Shown: piece after piece, positions 1-6,531 of the stretch
Layout of the letters: every line of letters begins with the position of its first letter
Numbering within the stretch: the first letter of the stretch is position 1
Virus record (IMG/VR): IMGVR_UViG_3300037563_000083
Span: 1 to 26,284 of that record
Origin: a virus
Reading direction: 5' to 3' (one strand)
Length of the DNA: 26,284 nt
Notes under the pieces: model-generated
The model's input: the letters and a program-made list of their open reading frames with translations, nothing else
The model's database searches: none
What the model was told of the DNA's origin: nothing
Translations under genes and position numbers: made by a program

Positions 1-117
1 GAGTGCGTATGCGGCACCCTGGCTGGAACCTCAGACAACCCCGATAACCATCACAATTTCTGCCCCGTGGCCCGCTACATCCGCTCAGTCGAAGCGGTAC
101 GGAAGGCGGCGCTGTGA
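1..117 (+). CDS. C-terminal fragment of an unrecognised protein
   Basis: An open frame enters from the left edge in frame 1 and stops at the TGA at 115-117, giving 38 residues with three Cys (ECVCG and NFCPVAR) and a basic end. The stop overlaps the next start in a TGATG arrangement, as for most genes here, which supports it as a real gene end. There is too little sequence to assign a family. The Cys pattern hints at a small metal-binding protein, but this is a guess. Confidence 0.5.
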   Translation, partial: ECVCGTLAGTSDNPDNHHNFCPVARYIRSVEAVRKAAL

Positions 118-422
118 TGGCCCAACTCGATCCCATCTTTGCCAACGATCCTTCCACCCGGAACGCCGTGCAGATGGTAGACGGCATCTTCGCGGCCCTG
201 AGCCGCCCAGCCTACCAGCGCCAGCCCGAATGGATGCGCGAAGAAATCGCAGGCCTGGACGAGGACATCACCTGCTGCGAGCAGCGCATTGCCGAACTCA
301 AGAAAGAGATTCCGGCTCTCCAGCGCGAACTCCTCGAACAGCAGCGCGACCTCGCCGAGCACAAACTCACCCGCTACGAGAAACAGGCCGAGTTGGCCAC
401 GAAGACAGGCGGTGCAGCATGA
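117..422 (+). CDS. small coiled-coil hypothetical protein
   Basis: A 101-residue protein. Residues about 40-95 are rich in Glu, Lys, Leu and Gln with heptad-like spacing (EQRIAELKKEIPALQRELL), so a coiled coil is likely. A GTG at 114 directly precedes the ATG at 117; the ATG is chosen because it overlaps the upstream TGA. The stop (420-422) overlaps the ATG of the annealing-protein gene at 419, so the two should be translationally coupled. I recognise no family. Its position directly before a recombination pair suggests an accessory role in early DNA metabolism, by context only. Confidence 0.65.
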   Translation: MAQLDPIFANDPSTRNAVQMVDGIFAALSRPAYQRQPEWMREEIAGLDEDITCCEQRIAELKKEIPALQRELLEQQRDLAEHKLTRYEKQAELATKTGGAA

Positions 423-1408
423 GTACAGCTCTCACGATCAGCCCCAACGCCCCGCTCTCGATCACCGAGACCCGGCGCTCCACGCAGCAGATGATTGCCC
501 AGCGCGCCTCCATCGTCGAGTGCATGTCCTCGGTCATGCGGAAAGATCACGACTACGGCGTGATCCCCGGAACCGGGAAGCCATCGCTCTACAAGCCCGG
601 CTCGGAGAAGCTACTGGCGCTCTTCAATCTTGCAGCCCAGCCCAACGTCGAAGACCTCAGCACTCCCGATTGCATCCGCTACCGGGTGACCATCACCGTG
701 ATCCACGCGCCCACGCAGGCCGTGGTCGGTTACGGCGTCGGCGAGGCCAGCTCTGCCGAGTCGAAGTACCAGTGGCGCGCGGTGGTCTGCGAAGAAGAGT
801 GGCAGGACACGCCAGAGGATCGGCGGCGCCTGAAATGGAAGAAGGGTTACCAGGGCTCGCCCGCGAGTTGCATTCAGCAGATTCGCGCCGAGATGGAGGA
901 CGTGGCCAACACGGTCCTCAAGATGGCCAAGAAGCGCGCCCAGATCGACGCGGTTCTCACAGCCACCGCAGCCAGCGACGTGTTCGCCCAGGACGTGGAA
1001 GACCTGGTCGCCGCGGGCCTCGACCTGCCGCCCGATGCAACCGAGTTCGCCCCGCAAGCGCCGTTACCGCAGGAGCTGCAGCGCGAGGCCGACGCACCGC
1101 CGGCACGGACTCAGCAGCCGCAACCCCAAGCCCAACCCCAGGCACAGCGCCAGCAGGCCCCACCGCCCGCCCAGCGCCCGGTACAGCAGCCAACCCAGCA
1201 GCGGCAGGCACCAGCGCCGCAAAGCGGAGTGCGGCTCATCAGCGGCCCGCAGGCAAGCCGGTTCTGGGCCATCGCCATGCAGTACCACAAGGACCACACC
1301 AAGATCACGGGCTACCTGCACAACGTGCTCGGGGTGCAGAAGAAAGACGACATCCCGGTCAGCCGCTACGACGAAGCGATTGCCTGGGCGGAAGGGAAGG
1401 AGGACTGA
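419..1408 (+). CDS. probable phage single-strand DNA annealing / recombination protein
   Basis: A 329-residue protein with three parts. Residues about 20-215 form a conserved phage domain with the hallmarks DYGVIPGTGKPSLYKPGSEK and KKRAQIDAVLTATAASDVF. A Pro/Gln-rich low-complexity linker follows (about 225-285). The last 55 residues (ISGPQASRFWAIA to DIPVSRYDEAIAWAE) resemble the small C-terminal module appended to many phage RecT/Rad52-type and nuclease proteins. The 'KRA..DAVL' segment resembles the core of Rad52-like annealing proteins. The start at 419 overlaps the previous stop, and longer upstream extensions only shadow the coiled-coil gene. The next gene is a PD-(D/E)XK nuclease, matching the annealase-exonuclease pairing of many phages. 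The domain is recognised with good confidence; the annealing activity is inferred. Confidence 0.75.
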   Translation: MSTALTISPNAPLSITETRRSTQQMIAQRASIVECMSSVMRKDHDYGVIPGTGKPSLYKPGSEKLLALFNLAAQPNVEDLSTPDCIRYRVTITVIHAPTQAVVGYGVGEASSAESKYQWRAVVCEEEWQDTPEDRRRLKWKKGYQGSPASCIQQIRAEMEDVANTVLKMAKKRAQIDAVLTATAASDVFAQDVEDLVAAGLDLPPDATEFAPQAPLPQELQREADAPPARTQQPQPQAQPQAQRQQAPPPAQRPVQQPTQQRQAPAPQSGVRLISGPQASRFWAIAMQYHKDHTKITGYLHNVLGVQKKDDIPVSRYDEAIAWAEGKED

Positions 1409-2058
1409 TGTCTACCTTTCCTTCGGTTCTCACCGGCGAGGATGTCTTCTTCGAGCACGACGCCCACGCGTACATCGACGCGGACGGCCACACGCAGCGC
1501 ATGTCGGTCACCCAGGCCATCAAGATCGCGGGCTTGATCGACTACAGCATGATCCCACCCGACGTGCTGATGAATGCCGCGGCGCGCGGCCGTCTGGTGC
1601 ACCAGGGCGCGGCCATCCTCGACAAGGGCTATGACCTCAGCTACTACGAGATCCCGCCCGAGTGTGAACCGTACATCGAAGCCTACGCGCGGTTCTGCCG
1701 CGAGATGCGCTTCATTCCCGATCCCGAGTGGATCGAGCGCCCGATGATCGTCGAGATGTTCGGGCACCGGGTGGGCATGACACCGGACGCGGTCGGGACC
1801 ATCGACGGCGTACCCACCGTCCTGGAGCGCAAGGCGACGTCGGCCGCGCATCCCTCCTGGGCCATTCAGACCGCCGGATACGAGCTGGGGCTTCGCGCCG
1901 CCGGCTTGCAGATTCGGCAGCGGATGGCCGTTCAACTTCTTCGCACTGGCAAGTATCGCCCCTTCTATTACGAGGACCAGGGCGACTCCGAGACCTTCGC
2001 CGATGCTTTCCGGCTCGCCGCCTGGAAGCTGAAGCACAACCTGGCCAAGTTGGCCTGA
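1408..2058 (+). CDS. PD-(D/E)XK (RecB/Cas4-like) exonuclease
   Basis: A 216-residue protein with the motif order of RecB-type nucleases: RGRLVHQ around residues 60-66, an acidic helix (EPYIEAYARF, 87-96), TPDAVG with D127, the LERKA strand with E140 and K142, and a QTAGY motif (Q154 to Y158). These are the expected metal-binding and catalytic positions. The size fits stand-alone phage nucleases. The start overlaps the stop of the annealing-protein gene by one base, so the two probably act together: the nuclease resects ends and the partner anneals strands. A role in DNA processing before packaging is equally possible. Confidence 0.82.
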   Translation: MSTFPSVLTGEDVFFEHDAHAYIDADGHTQRMSVTQAIKIAGLIDYSMIPPDVLMNAAARGRLVHQGAAILDKGYDLSYYEIPPECEPYIEAYARFCREMRFIPDPEWIERPMIVEMFGHRVGMTPDAVGTIDGVPTVLERKATSAAHPSWAIQTAGYELGLRAAGLQIRQRMAVQLLRTGKYRPFYYEDQGDSETFADAFRLAAWKLKHNLAKLA

Positions 2059-2068
2059 GGACTCTCCA

Positions 2069-3133
2069 ATGGAAATGATCTCCATCGATCCTTCTCGCTC
2101 CTCTCAAATCGCGCAGATCGGCCATGACGGCCGCTCATTGTGCCGTGTGCTGTTTCGGCGCGGCGGTCTCTACGAATATCGGAACCTCGATTCCGAGATG
2201 TTTGCGCAGTTCCAGTCGCACCCGAAGCCTGGTGAATTCTTCCGGGACCACATCAAGGGCAACGCGGTGAAGTTCCCCTTCTCTAAGGTGGAAGGTTCGG
2301 AGTTCACAGCGCCTCCTCTCGAAGCGAGTCCGGCAGCGGTGGACCGCGCAGCATCCCGGCTCTACATGCACTCGACAGCGCCCACTTCCCATTTTGCCCC
2401 CTCAAATGAGGTCGAAAAAGAGGAAGCGCCCGCGCCTGAGATCGAGAACCAGGAGGTTGAGCAGGTGGCCCAGAAAGCAAGCCTCCTCGTCCAGAACGCC
2501 GTCACCCTGAAGGTCACAGACCCGACCACACAGCACCAGGCATCGCAAGTACTCCTTGCAATCGCCGCGCTGCGCAAAGAGGTCGCCGACACCTTCCGGC
2601 CCATGAAGGAAGCGGCCTTCAAAGCCCACCGCACCGTCTGCGAGCAGGAGAAGAAGCACGATCAGCCCCTGGCCGACGCCGAGCGCGCCGTCAAGGCTCA
2701 GATCGGGAACTTCGTCGCCGAGCAGAACCGGCTCGCCCGTGAGGCCGAGGAAGCCGCCCGCAAGGCCGAGCATGAGCGCGCCGAACGTGAGGCCCTGGAG
2801 CTTTCGCAGCAGCGGGCCATCGAGGACGCGGTTGCTCTGGAATCCATCGGCGACACGGTGGGAGCACAAGCGGTGCTCGACAATCCGGCGCCCATGCCGG
2901 TGCGCTATGTGGCCCCGGCCCCTATCGCGCCCCAGGTTGCTCAGGTGTCCGGCGTCTCGACCCGCGAGGACTGGGACTTCCGCATCACCGACGAGATGGC
3001 CATCCCGCGCGAGTACCTGCTCGTGAACGAGTCGGCCATCCGCGCTCTGGGGAAGACGACCAAGGGAAAGGCCCGGATCGCAGGCGTCGAGTTCTATTCC
3101 AAACAGGTGGTCGCCGCCAGCCGGCGCGGGTAG
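2069..3133 (+). CDS. KTSC-domain / phage coiled-coil fusion protein
   Basis: A 354-residue protein. Residues about 8-66 match the KTSC domain (Ser-start, IAQIGHDGRSLCRVLFRRGG, then a Tyr-containing strand and FFRDHIKG end). After a variable linker, residues about 150-270 form a long helical segment typical of an uncharacterised phage protein family (LRKEVADTFRPMKEAAFKAH, followed by a PLADAERAVK motif). The C-terminal 60 residues (REDWDFRITDEMAIPREYLL to KGKARIAGVEFYSKQ) are the usual end of that family. It sits beside recombination genes. KTSC occurs with lysyl-tRNA synthetases and in phage proteins, but its role is unknown. A GAGG-like ribosome site lies about 8 bases upstream; a second ATG at 2075 is possible. 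Confidence 0.8.
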   Translation: MEMISIDPSRSSQIAQIGHDGRSLCRVLFRRGGLYEYRNLDSEMFAQFQSHPKPGEFFRDHIKGNAVKFPFSKVEGSEFTAPPLEASPAAVDRAASRLYMHSTAPTSHFAPSNEVEKEEAPAPEIENQEVEQVAQKASLLVQNAVTLKVTDPTTQHQASQVLLAIAALRKEVADTFRPMKEAAFKAHRTVCEQEKKHDQPLADAERAVKAQIGNFVAEQNRLAREAEEAARKAEHERAEREALELSQQRAIEDAVALESIGDTVGAQAVLDNPAPMPVRYVAPAPIAPQVAQVSGVSTREDWDFRITDEMAIPREYLLVNESAIRALGKTTKGKARIAGVEFYSKQVVAASRRG

Positions 3134-3145
3134 CTCAACAGTGGT
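3131..3145 (+). repeat. left copy of direct repeat flanking the hexapeptide-repeat gene
   Basis: TAGCTCAACAGTGGT begins at the stop codon of the KTSC gene. Apart from one extra C it matches TAGCTAACAGTGGT at 3770-3783, which begins one base before the stop codon (TAG at 3770-3772 versus TAA at 3774-3776) of the next gene. Confidence 0.6.
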
Positions 3146-3182
3146 TGGAGCAACCGGCCACGGAGTGGTGGCGGAGGCAAGC

Positions 3183-3776
3183 ATGAACATCCTGAAGATC
3201 ACCAAAGCAGACCTTGATGAGCGCGGATTTTACGCAGCGTCCGAGAGCGTTAATTTTGACGGTGCGATTGAGATCGACGGCAATCTCGGTTGGGTGCAGT
3301 TTCGCGGGTTTTTGAGAGCCGCAGCGGGTATCGCCGCCAAGGCGGGCTCGGGCATCGAGGCGGGCTGGGGCATCAAGGCGGGCGAGGGCATCGAGGCGGG
3401 CTGGGGCATCAAGGCGGGCTGGGGCATCGAGGCGGGCTGGGGCATCAAGGCGGGCTGGGGCATCAAGGCGGGCTGGGGCATCGAGGCGGGCTGGGGCATC
3501 AAGGCGGGCTGGGGCATCGAGGCGGGCTGGGGCATCGAGGCGGGCTGGGGCATCAAGGCGGGCGAGGGCATCGAGGCGGGCTTCCAGATTTCCGCACGGA
3601 AAGCTATCAGCGCAAAACTGCGGATCTTCGCTGGCTTATGCATTTGGCGCGTTCCCGCAGCCACCGAGATGACGATCATCGCGCGCGAGGTAAACGGGTC
3701 CGTCTGCTACGGAGATGTGAAGTTGCTCACCGAGACGACGGAAGCGCCTACCGTAGCGAGGACGCGGACTAGCTAA
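3183..3776 (+). CDS. hexapeptide-repeat (GI[EK]AGW) phage protein, likely beta-helix
   Basis: A 197-residue protein. Residues 1-56 are non-repetitive (MNILKITKADLDERGFYAAS and a Trp/Gly strand region). Residues 57-134 are thirteen exact six-residue units, Gly-Ile-Glu/Lys-Ala-Gly-Trp, with Glu or Phe replacing Trp in three. The repeat then decays over QISARK AISAKL RIFAGL before a hydrophobic CIW segment. A strict six-residue period with Ile at position 2 and Gly at 1 and 5 suits a stacked left-handed beta-helix. The ATG at 3183 is chosen because GGAGG lies 6 bases upstream; a GTG at 3141 is less likely. Similar proteins occur in other phages without known function. Alternating Glu and Lys could form charge ladders along the coil. 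Confidence 0.8.
   Translation: MNILKITKADLDERGFYAASESVNFDGAIEIDGNLGWVQFRGFLRAAAGIAAKAGSGIEAGWGIKAGEGIEAGWGIKAGWGIEAGWGIKAGWGIKAGWGIEAGWGIKAGWGIEAGWGIEAGWGIKAGEGIEAGFQISARKAISAKLRIFAGLCIWRVPAATEMTIIAREVNGSVCYGDVKLLTETTEAPTVARTRTS
3351..3584 (+). repeat. 13 tandem 18-bp units (GGCATC[GA]AGGCGGGCTGG type)
   Basis: Thirteen in-frame 18-base units run without interruption. They differ almost only at the base that switches Glu (GAG) to Lys (AAG) and at the last codon (TGG, GAG or TTC). Near-identity at synonymous positions indicates recent expansion by slippage or unequal recombination rather than ancient structural conservation. Unit number is expected to vary between isolates. Confidence 0.95.
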
Positions 3777-3783
3777 CAGTGGT
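3770..3783 (+). repeat. right copy of direct repeat flanking the hexapeptide-repeat gene
   Basis: TAGCTAACAGTGGT, matching 3131-3145 except for one missing C. The two copies bracket the hexapeptide-repeat gene and its ribosome site, as if the cassette had been inserted or could be excised by recombination. Confidence 0.6.
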
Positions 3784-3868
3784 CGCGCGCGAAATAAGCA
3801 CGGCTCAATACGCGCGGGGTGAAAGGTGCACCCCTCCTAGACCACAGCCGAAAAGATCGAGGGCAGCA

Positions 3869-4084
3869 ATGGAGCAGCAGGTTACAGGTCAGATCGCCAA
3901 CGTCATCAAGCAGGCCCGCTATGGGTTCATCCATGACGGCACCGGCAAGCGGTACTTTCTCCACCAGTCGGCCATGAGGGAGCGCCGGCCGATTCCACCG
4001 CAGGGAACGCGGGTCTCCTTCTTCATCGCACCACCCCTCGACAAAGAGAAGCTGGAACGCGCCGTCAACGTCGAGGTCTTATGA
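3869..4084 (+). CDS. cold-shock-domain-like protein
   Basis: A 71-residue protein with the outline of a cold-shock (S1-like OB-fold) domain: VTGQIANVIKQARYGFIHDG corresponds to the first strands with the RNP-1-like aromatic 'YGFI', KRYFLHQSAM to the RNP-2-like 'YFFH' strand, and GTRVSFFI to the later strand. It would bind single-stranded RNA or DNA. The ATG at 3869 is chosen because GAGGG lies just upstream and the domain begins at once; the longer GTG start at 3779 adds an unrelated basic segment. The stop overlaps the start of the HNH gene (ATGA). The 92-base gap before it contains a GGTGCACC palindrome but no clear promoter. Confidence 0.75.
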   Translation: MEQQVTGQIANVIKQARYGFIHDGTGKRYFLHQSAMRERRPIPPQGTRVSFFIAPPLDKEKLERAVNVEVL

Positions 4085-4506
4085 GAAGGCTACCTCTTCC
4101 TGAGCGCATTCGACGGAACATCAACGTCAATCCGACGACGGATTGCTGGGAGTGGAAGCTCGCTTGCGACCGCCACGGGTATGGAAAGATTCGCATGGAA
4201 AACGGCCCGCAACTGGCGCATCGAGTCTCTTATTCAACGTTCGTTGGGCCGATTCCTTCTGCTCTGACTATCGATCACCTCTGCCGCAATCGGCGTTGCG
4301 TGAACCCTAAACATCTCGAAGCTGTGACGCGCAAGGAAAACACCTTGCGCGGAGAGGGTGTGTGCGCCGTCCATGCGCGCCAGACACATTGCGCCAGCGG
4401 TCACCCTCTCTCTGGCGCGAATCTCTATTCCTGGCATGGCTCACGGGCCTGCAAACAGTGTCGTCATGCCGCGACTAAAAGCTACCGGGTAAAGGAGGCA
4501 GCATGA
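4081..4506 (+). CDS. HNH endonuclease (free-standing, homing type)
   Basis: A 141-residue protein. The N-terminal half carries the standard HNH core: DCWEW near residue 21, LAHRVSY near 46, IDHLCRNRRCVNPKHLE at 64-80 with D65/H66, N75 and H78, and a following KEN at 85-87. The C-terminal third is a separate Cys/His module (THCASGHPLSGANLYSW, then CKQCRH) shared with the HNH protein at 9703-10200, so the two are likely paralogues. It nicks or cuts double-stranded DNA. It sits between small genes and splits none. The start overlaps the previous stop and the stop overlaps the next start. Confidence 0.9.
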   Translation: MRRLPLPERIRRNINVNPTTDCWEWKLACDRHGYGKIRMENGPQLAHRVSYSTFVGPIPSALTIDHLCRNRRCVNPKHLEAVTRKENTLRGEGVCAVHARQTHCASGHPLSGANLYSWHGSRACKQCRHAATKSYRVKEAA

Positions 4507-5003
4507 CCAGGTGGTGCATCGAGTGCGCGCAACAGCAGCAGCACCAGGCCGCGACGAAGACGGTCGACGGCGACCCGCTCTGTGACTTCCACGCGAAGAA
4601 GGCTGGTGAGTCGGGCGGCGAAACAGAGCCAGTAACACCGGCCCCGGCGAAGAAGCCGCGCGGGCCTTACCGCAAGAGAGTTGAGACCGCCGAGCCCCCG
4701 GCGAAGAAGCCGCGCGGGCCTTACCGCAAGAGAGTTGAGACCGCCGAGCCCCCGGCGCCCGCTCTCGAACTCCTGAAACACGAGCCGGAAGTCGCTCCGC
4801 CTGCGCCCAGCAATGCCGACCGCGTCCTCTGGAAGGCCCGGCTCAGCATTCAGCAGCGCAAGGACGAGTTCCTGTTTCGCGCCAGCGAGGAGTTTTCAGA
4901 AGCATCGACCATCGCAACCGACCTGCTCGACAGCTCACCAAGCTGCCAGATGGTGGGCGCGGTGATCGTCGGAATTGAACGCGTTGCACGGCTTTGGAAC
5001 TGA
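4503..5003 (+). CDS. zinc-finger-like protein with duplicated basic repeat
   Basis: A 166-residue protein. It opens with a short Cys/His region (CIECAQ then CDFHAKK), consistent with a small zinc finger. Residues about 49-84 contain two identical copies of an 18-residue basic segment (AKKPRGPYRKRVETAEPP), probably disordered and able to bind nucleic acid. The C-terminal 65 residues are predicted mainly helical (LWKARLSIQQRKDEFLFRAS). The PRGPYRKR core resembles AT-hook-like basic motifs but lacks the RGRP core, so no such function is claimed. I recognise no family. Confidence 0.7.
   Translation: MTRWCIECAQQQQHQAATKTVDGDPLCDFHAKKAGESGGETEPVTPAPAKKPRGPYRKRVETAEPPAKKPRGPYRKRVETAEPPAPALELLKHEPEVAPPAPSNADRVLWKARLSIQQRKDEFLFRASEEFSEASTIATDLLDSSPSCQMVGAVIVGIERVARLWN
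4647..4754 (+). repeat. perfect 54-bp tandem duplication
   Basis: Bases 4647-4700 and 4701-4754 are identical over 54 bases, including all synonymous sites, and keep the reading frame. Absence of any difference indicates a very recent duplication or ongoing copy-number change. Confidence 0.95.
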
Positions 5004-5013
5004 GGGGAGAGCG

Positions 5014-5997
5014 ATGGGGGCTAATAGCAAAATCGAATGGACCGACCACACATTCAACCCGTGGATCGGGTGCACCAAGGTTTCAGTGGGTTGCAGGAAC
5101 TGCTACGCGAAGACATCGGACGACCGGCACCTGTTTGGCCAGATAAGTCACTGGGGCCCAGGCGCACCGCGCCGGCGTACATCGGAGAGTAACTGGCGCG
5201 AGCCGATCCGATGGGCCAAGCGGGCACAGGCCGCAGGCGTCCGCGAGAAGGTCTTCTGCGCAAGCCAGGCCGATGTGTTCGACGCCGAAGCACCCGAGGG
5301 TGCGCAGCGCGACCTTTTCAATCTGATTCACATGACCTCAGACTGGCTCGACTGGCTCCTGGTGACCAAGCGGCCCGAGCGCATCCACACCGTGATGGAA
5401 GCCGCGTATCTCTGGCCCGAATGGTTCCTCGATCACCGCTGCTGGCTGCTGACCTCGACCGAGAACCAGGACGCGGCAGACAAGAGAGTTCCCTCGCTGC
5501 TGGAGATCCCGGCGGCTGTGCATGGCGTGAGCGCCGAACCGCTGCTGGGGCTGATTCGCTTCGACCGCATCGGCGAAGAGATCGAGGGCTACCTGAACGC
5601 CCTGGCCGCGGTGGTTCACTGCGACGGGCGCGGCACGAAGTCAATCACCGGCCTCGACTGGGTCATCTGCGGCGGCGAGATCGGCCACGGTGCGCGGCCG
5701 ATGAATCCAGCCTGGGCTCGGTCCCTGCGGGATCAATGCAAGGTCACAGGCACCGCCTTCTTTTTCAAACAGTGGGGTGAGTTCGCACCTATCGAGTCGC
5801 CGATTGGAAACGCCGGCGACGTGGTGCGCGGACAGCGCCAGCTAGTGCAGTTAGACGGCACTCACTTCAACAAGCTCTTCCTTGAGGATGTCCCGGCGGG
5901 CGCGCAGTGGATGGAGCGGCAAGGCAAGAAGGACGCCGGATCGCTGCTCGACGGCCAGGAACACAAAGCATTCCCGGAGGTGCTCGATGCCCGCTAA
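5014..5997 (+). CDS. phage Gp37/Gp68 family (DUF5131) protein, Fe-S/radical-SAM-like
   Basis: A 327-residue protein starting with the family signature SKIEWTDHTFNPWIGCTK followed by VGCRNCYA. Cys20, Cys27 and Cys30 (C-x6-C-x2-C) are set as iron-sulfur ligands. Later blocks also match the family: VFCASQADVFD, LVTKRPERI, STENQ, GVSAEPLLG, LDWVICGGEIG, ARPMNPAWARSLRDQC and FFFKQWGEF. The fold is thought to be a TIM-barrel related to radical SAM or photoproduct-lyase enzymes, but the substrate is unknown. The ATG at 5014 is chosen for its GGGGAGA site and because the signature begins there; an earlier start at 4975 overlaps the previous gene. Nucleic-acid repair or modification is plausible but unproven. 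Confidence 0.9.
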   Translation: MGANSKIEWTDHTFNPWIGCTKVSVGCRNCYAKTSDDRHLFGQISHWGPGAPRRRTSESNWREPIRWAKRAQAAGVREKVFCASQADVFDAEAPEGAQRDLFNLIHMTSDWLDWLLVTKRPERIHTVMEAAYLWPEWFLDHRCWLLTSTENQDAADKRVPSLLEIPAAVHGVSAEPLLGLIRFDRIGEEIEGYLNALAAVVHCDGRGTKSITGLDWVICGGEIGHGARPMNPAWARSLRDQCKVTGTAFFFKQWGEFAPIESPIGNAGDVVRGQRQLVQLDGTHFNKLFLEDVPAGAQWMERQGKKDAGSLLDGQEHKAFPEVLDAR

Positions 5998-6178
5998 GAA
6001 AGCCACCATCCCCAAGCAGATCATCAAGGCTCTCAGTATCGCCGAGACCTTTATCGAGGAAGAGCTTCAGGTTCGCCGGGCCTCTTTTCTCCCAACCGGG
6101 TCGCCGTACATCGACGAAGCCGAACGCGCACTGGCCGCTGTCACCAAGGCCCTCGCCAAAGCAGGGGGGGCACTCTGA
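5987..6178 (+). CDS. small helical hypothetical protein
   Basis: A 63-residue basic protein (MPAKKATIPKQIIKALSIAE onward) that looks mostly helical. The ATG at 5987 lies 11 bases inside the DUF5131 gene, with CCGGAGG about 7 bases upstream. Its stop (6176-6178) overlaps the next ATG. I recognise no family. Confidence 0.65.
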   Translation: MPAKKATIPKQIIKALSIAETFIEEELQVRRASFLPTGSPYIDEAERALAAVTKALAKAGGAL

Positions 6179-6531
6179 TGAGACCAAGCAAAACAATTCT
6201 CCTCTGGAGTGAATCCGAGGACGAGGCCAGCCGGTTGGCTTTTGTGCTCTCGATCTCCCTGCATGTCACGGTGGACCGCGCGGCGAGCGCCTGTGAGTTT
6301 AAGGCCGCTCTGAGCGCGCACAGCTATGACCTGGTGATGCTGCTCGACCCGCAACGCAAGCGCGGGGCGCTGATGCACCTGGCAGGCCCGGCGACCGCGG
6401 TCCTGGTCACCAGCAGCAAGCGCACCGAGAGTAATGCGGTGTTGCTCGACACGGTGAAGGCTCTCACGGCCCGGAAGCGCGGTCCGGTCCCAGCGATGCA
6501 CCCGGTACGGGCTTACGCGGAGGTCGCATAG
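6178..6531 (+). CDS. response-regulator-receiver-like small protein
   Basis: A 117-residue protein. Alternating strands and helices (TILLWSESEDEASRLAFVLS, then SYDLVMLLDP, then ATAVLVTSSK) resemble a CheY-type receiver. ESEDE would stand for the acidic pair, MLLDP for the phospho-acceptor strand and TSSK for the Thr/Ser strand. Conservation is weak and the C-terminal part is truncated or divergent, so phosphorylation is uncertain. Start and stop abut its neighbours, in keeping with operon packing. It could instead be an unrelated alpha/beta protein. Confidence 0.55.
   Translation: MRPSKTILLWSESEDEASRLAFVLSISLHVTVDRAASACEFKAALSAHSYDLVMLLDPQRKRGALMHLAGPATAVLVTSSKRTESNAVLLDTVKALTARKRGPVPAMHPVRAYAEVA

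Noticed and set aside
289-1407. Long N-terminal extension of the nuclease frame
   Set aside because: The extension is Arg/Pro/Ala-rich shadow sequence under the annealing-protein gene; the nuclease domain starts at the coupled ATG at 1408.
3351-3584. CRISPR-like array
   Set aside because: The 18-base units are contiguous without spacers and encode a regular peptide repeat.
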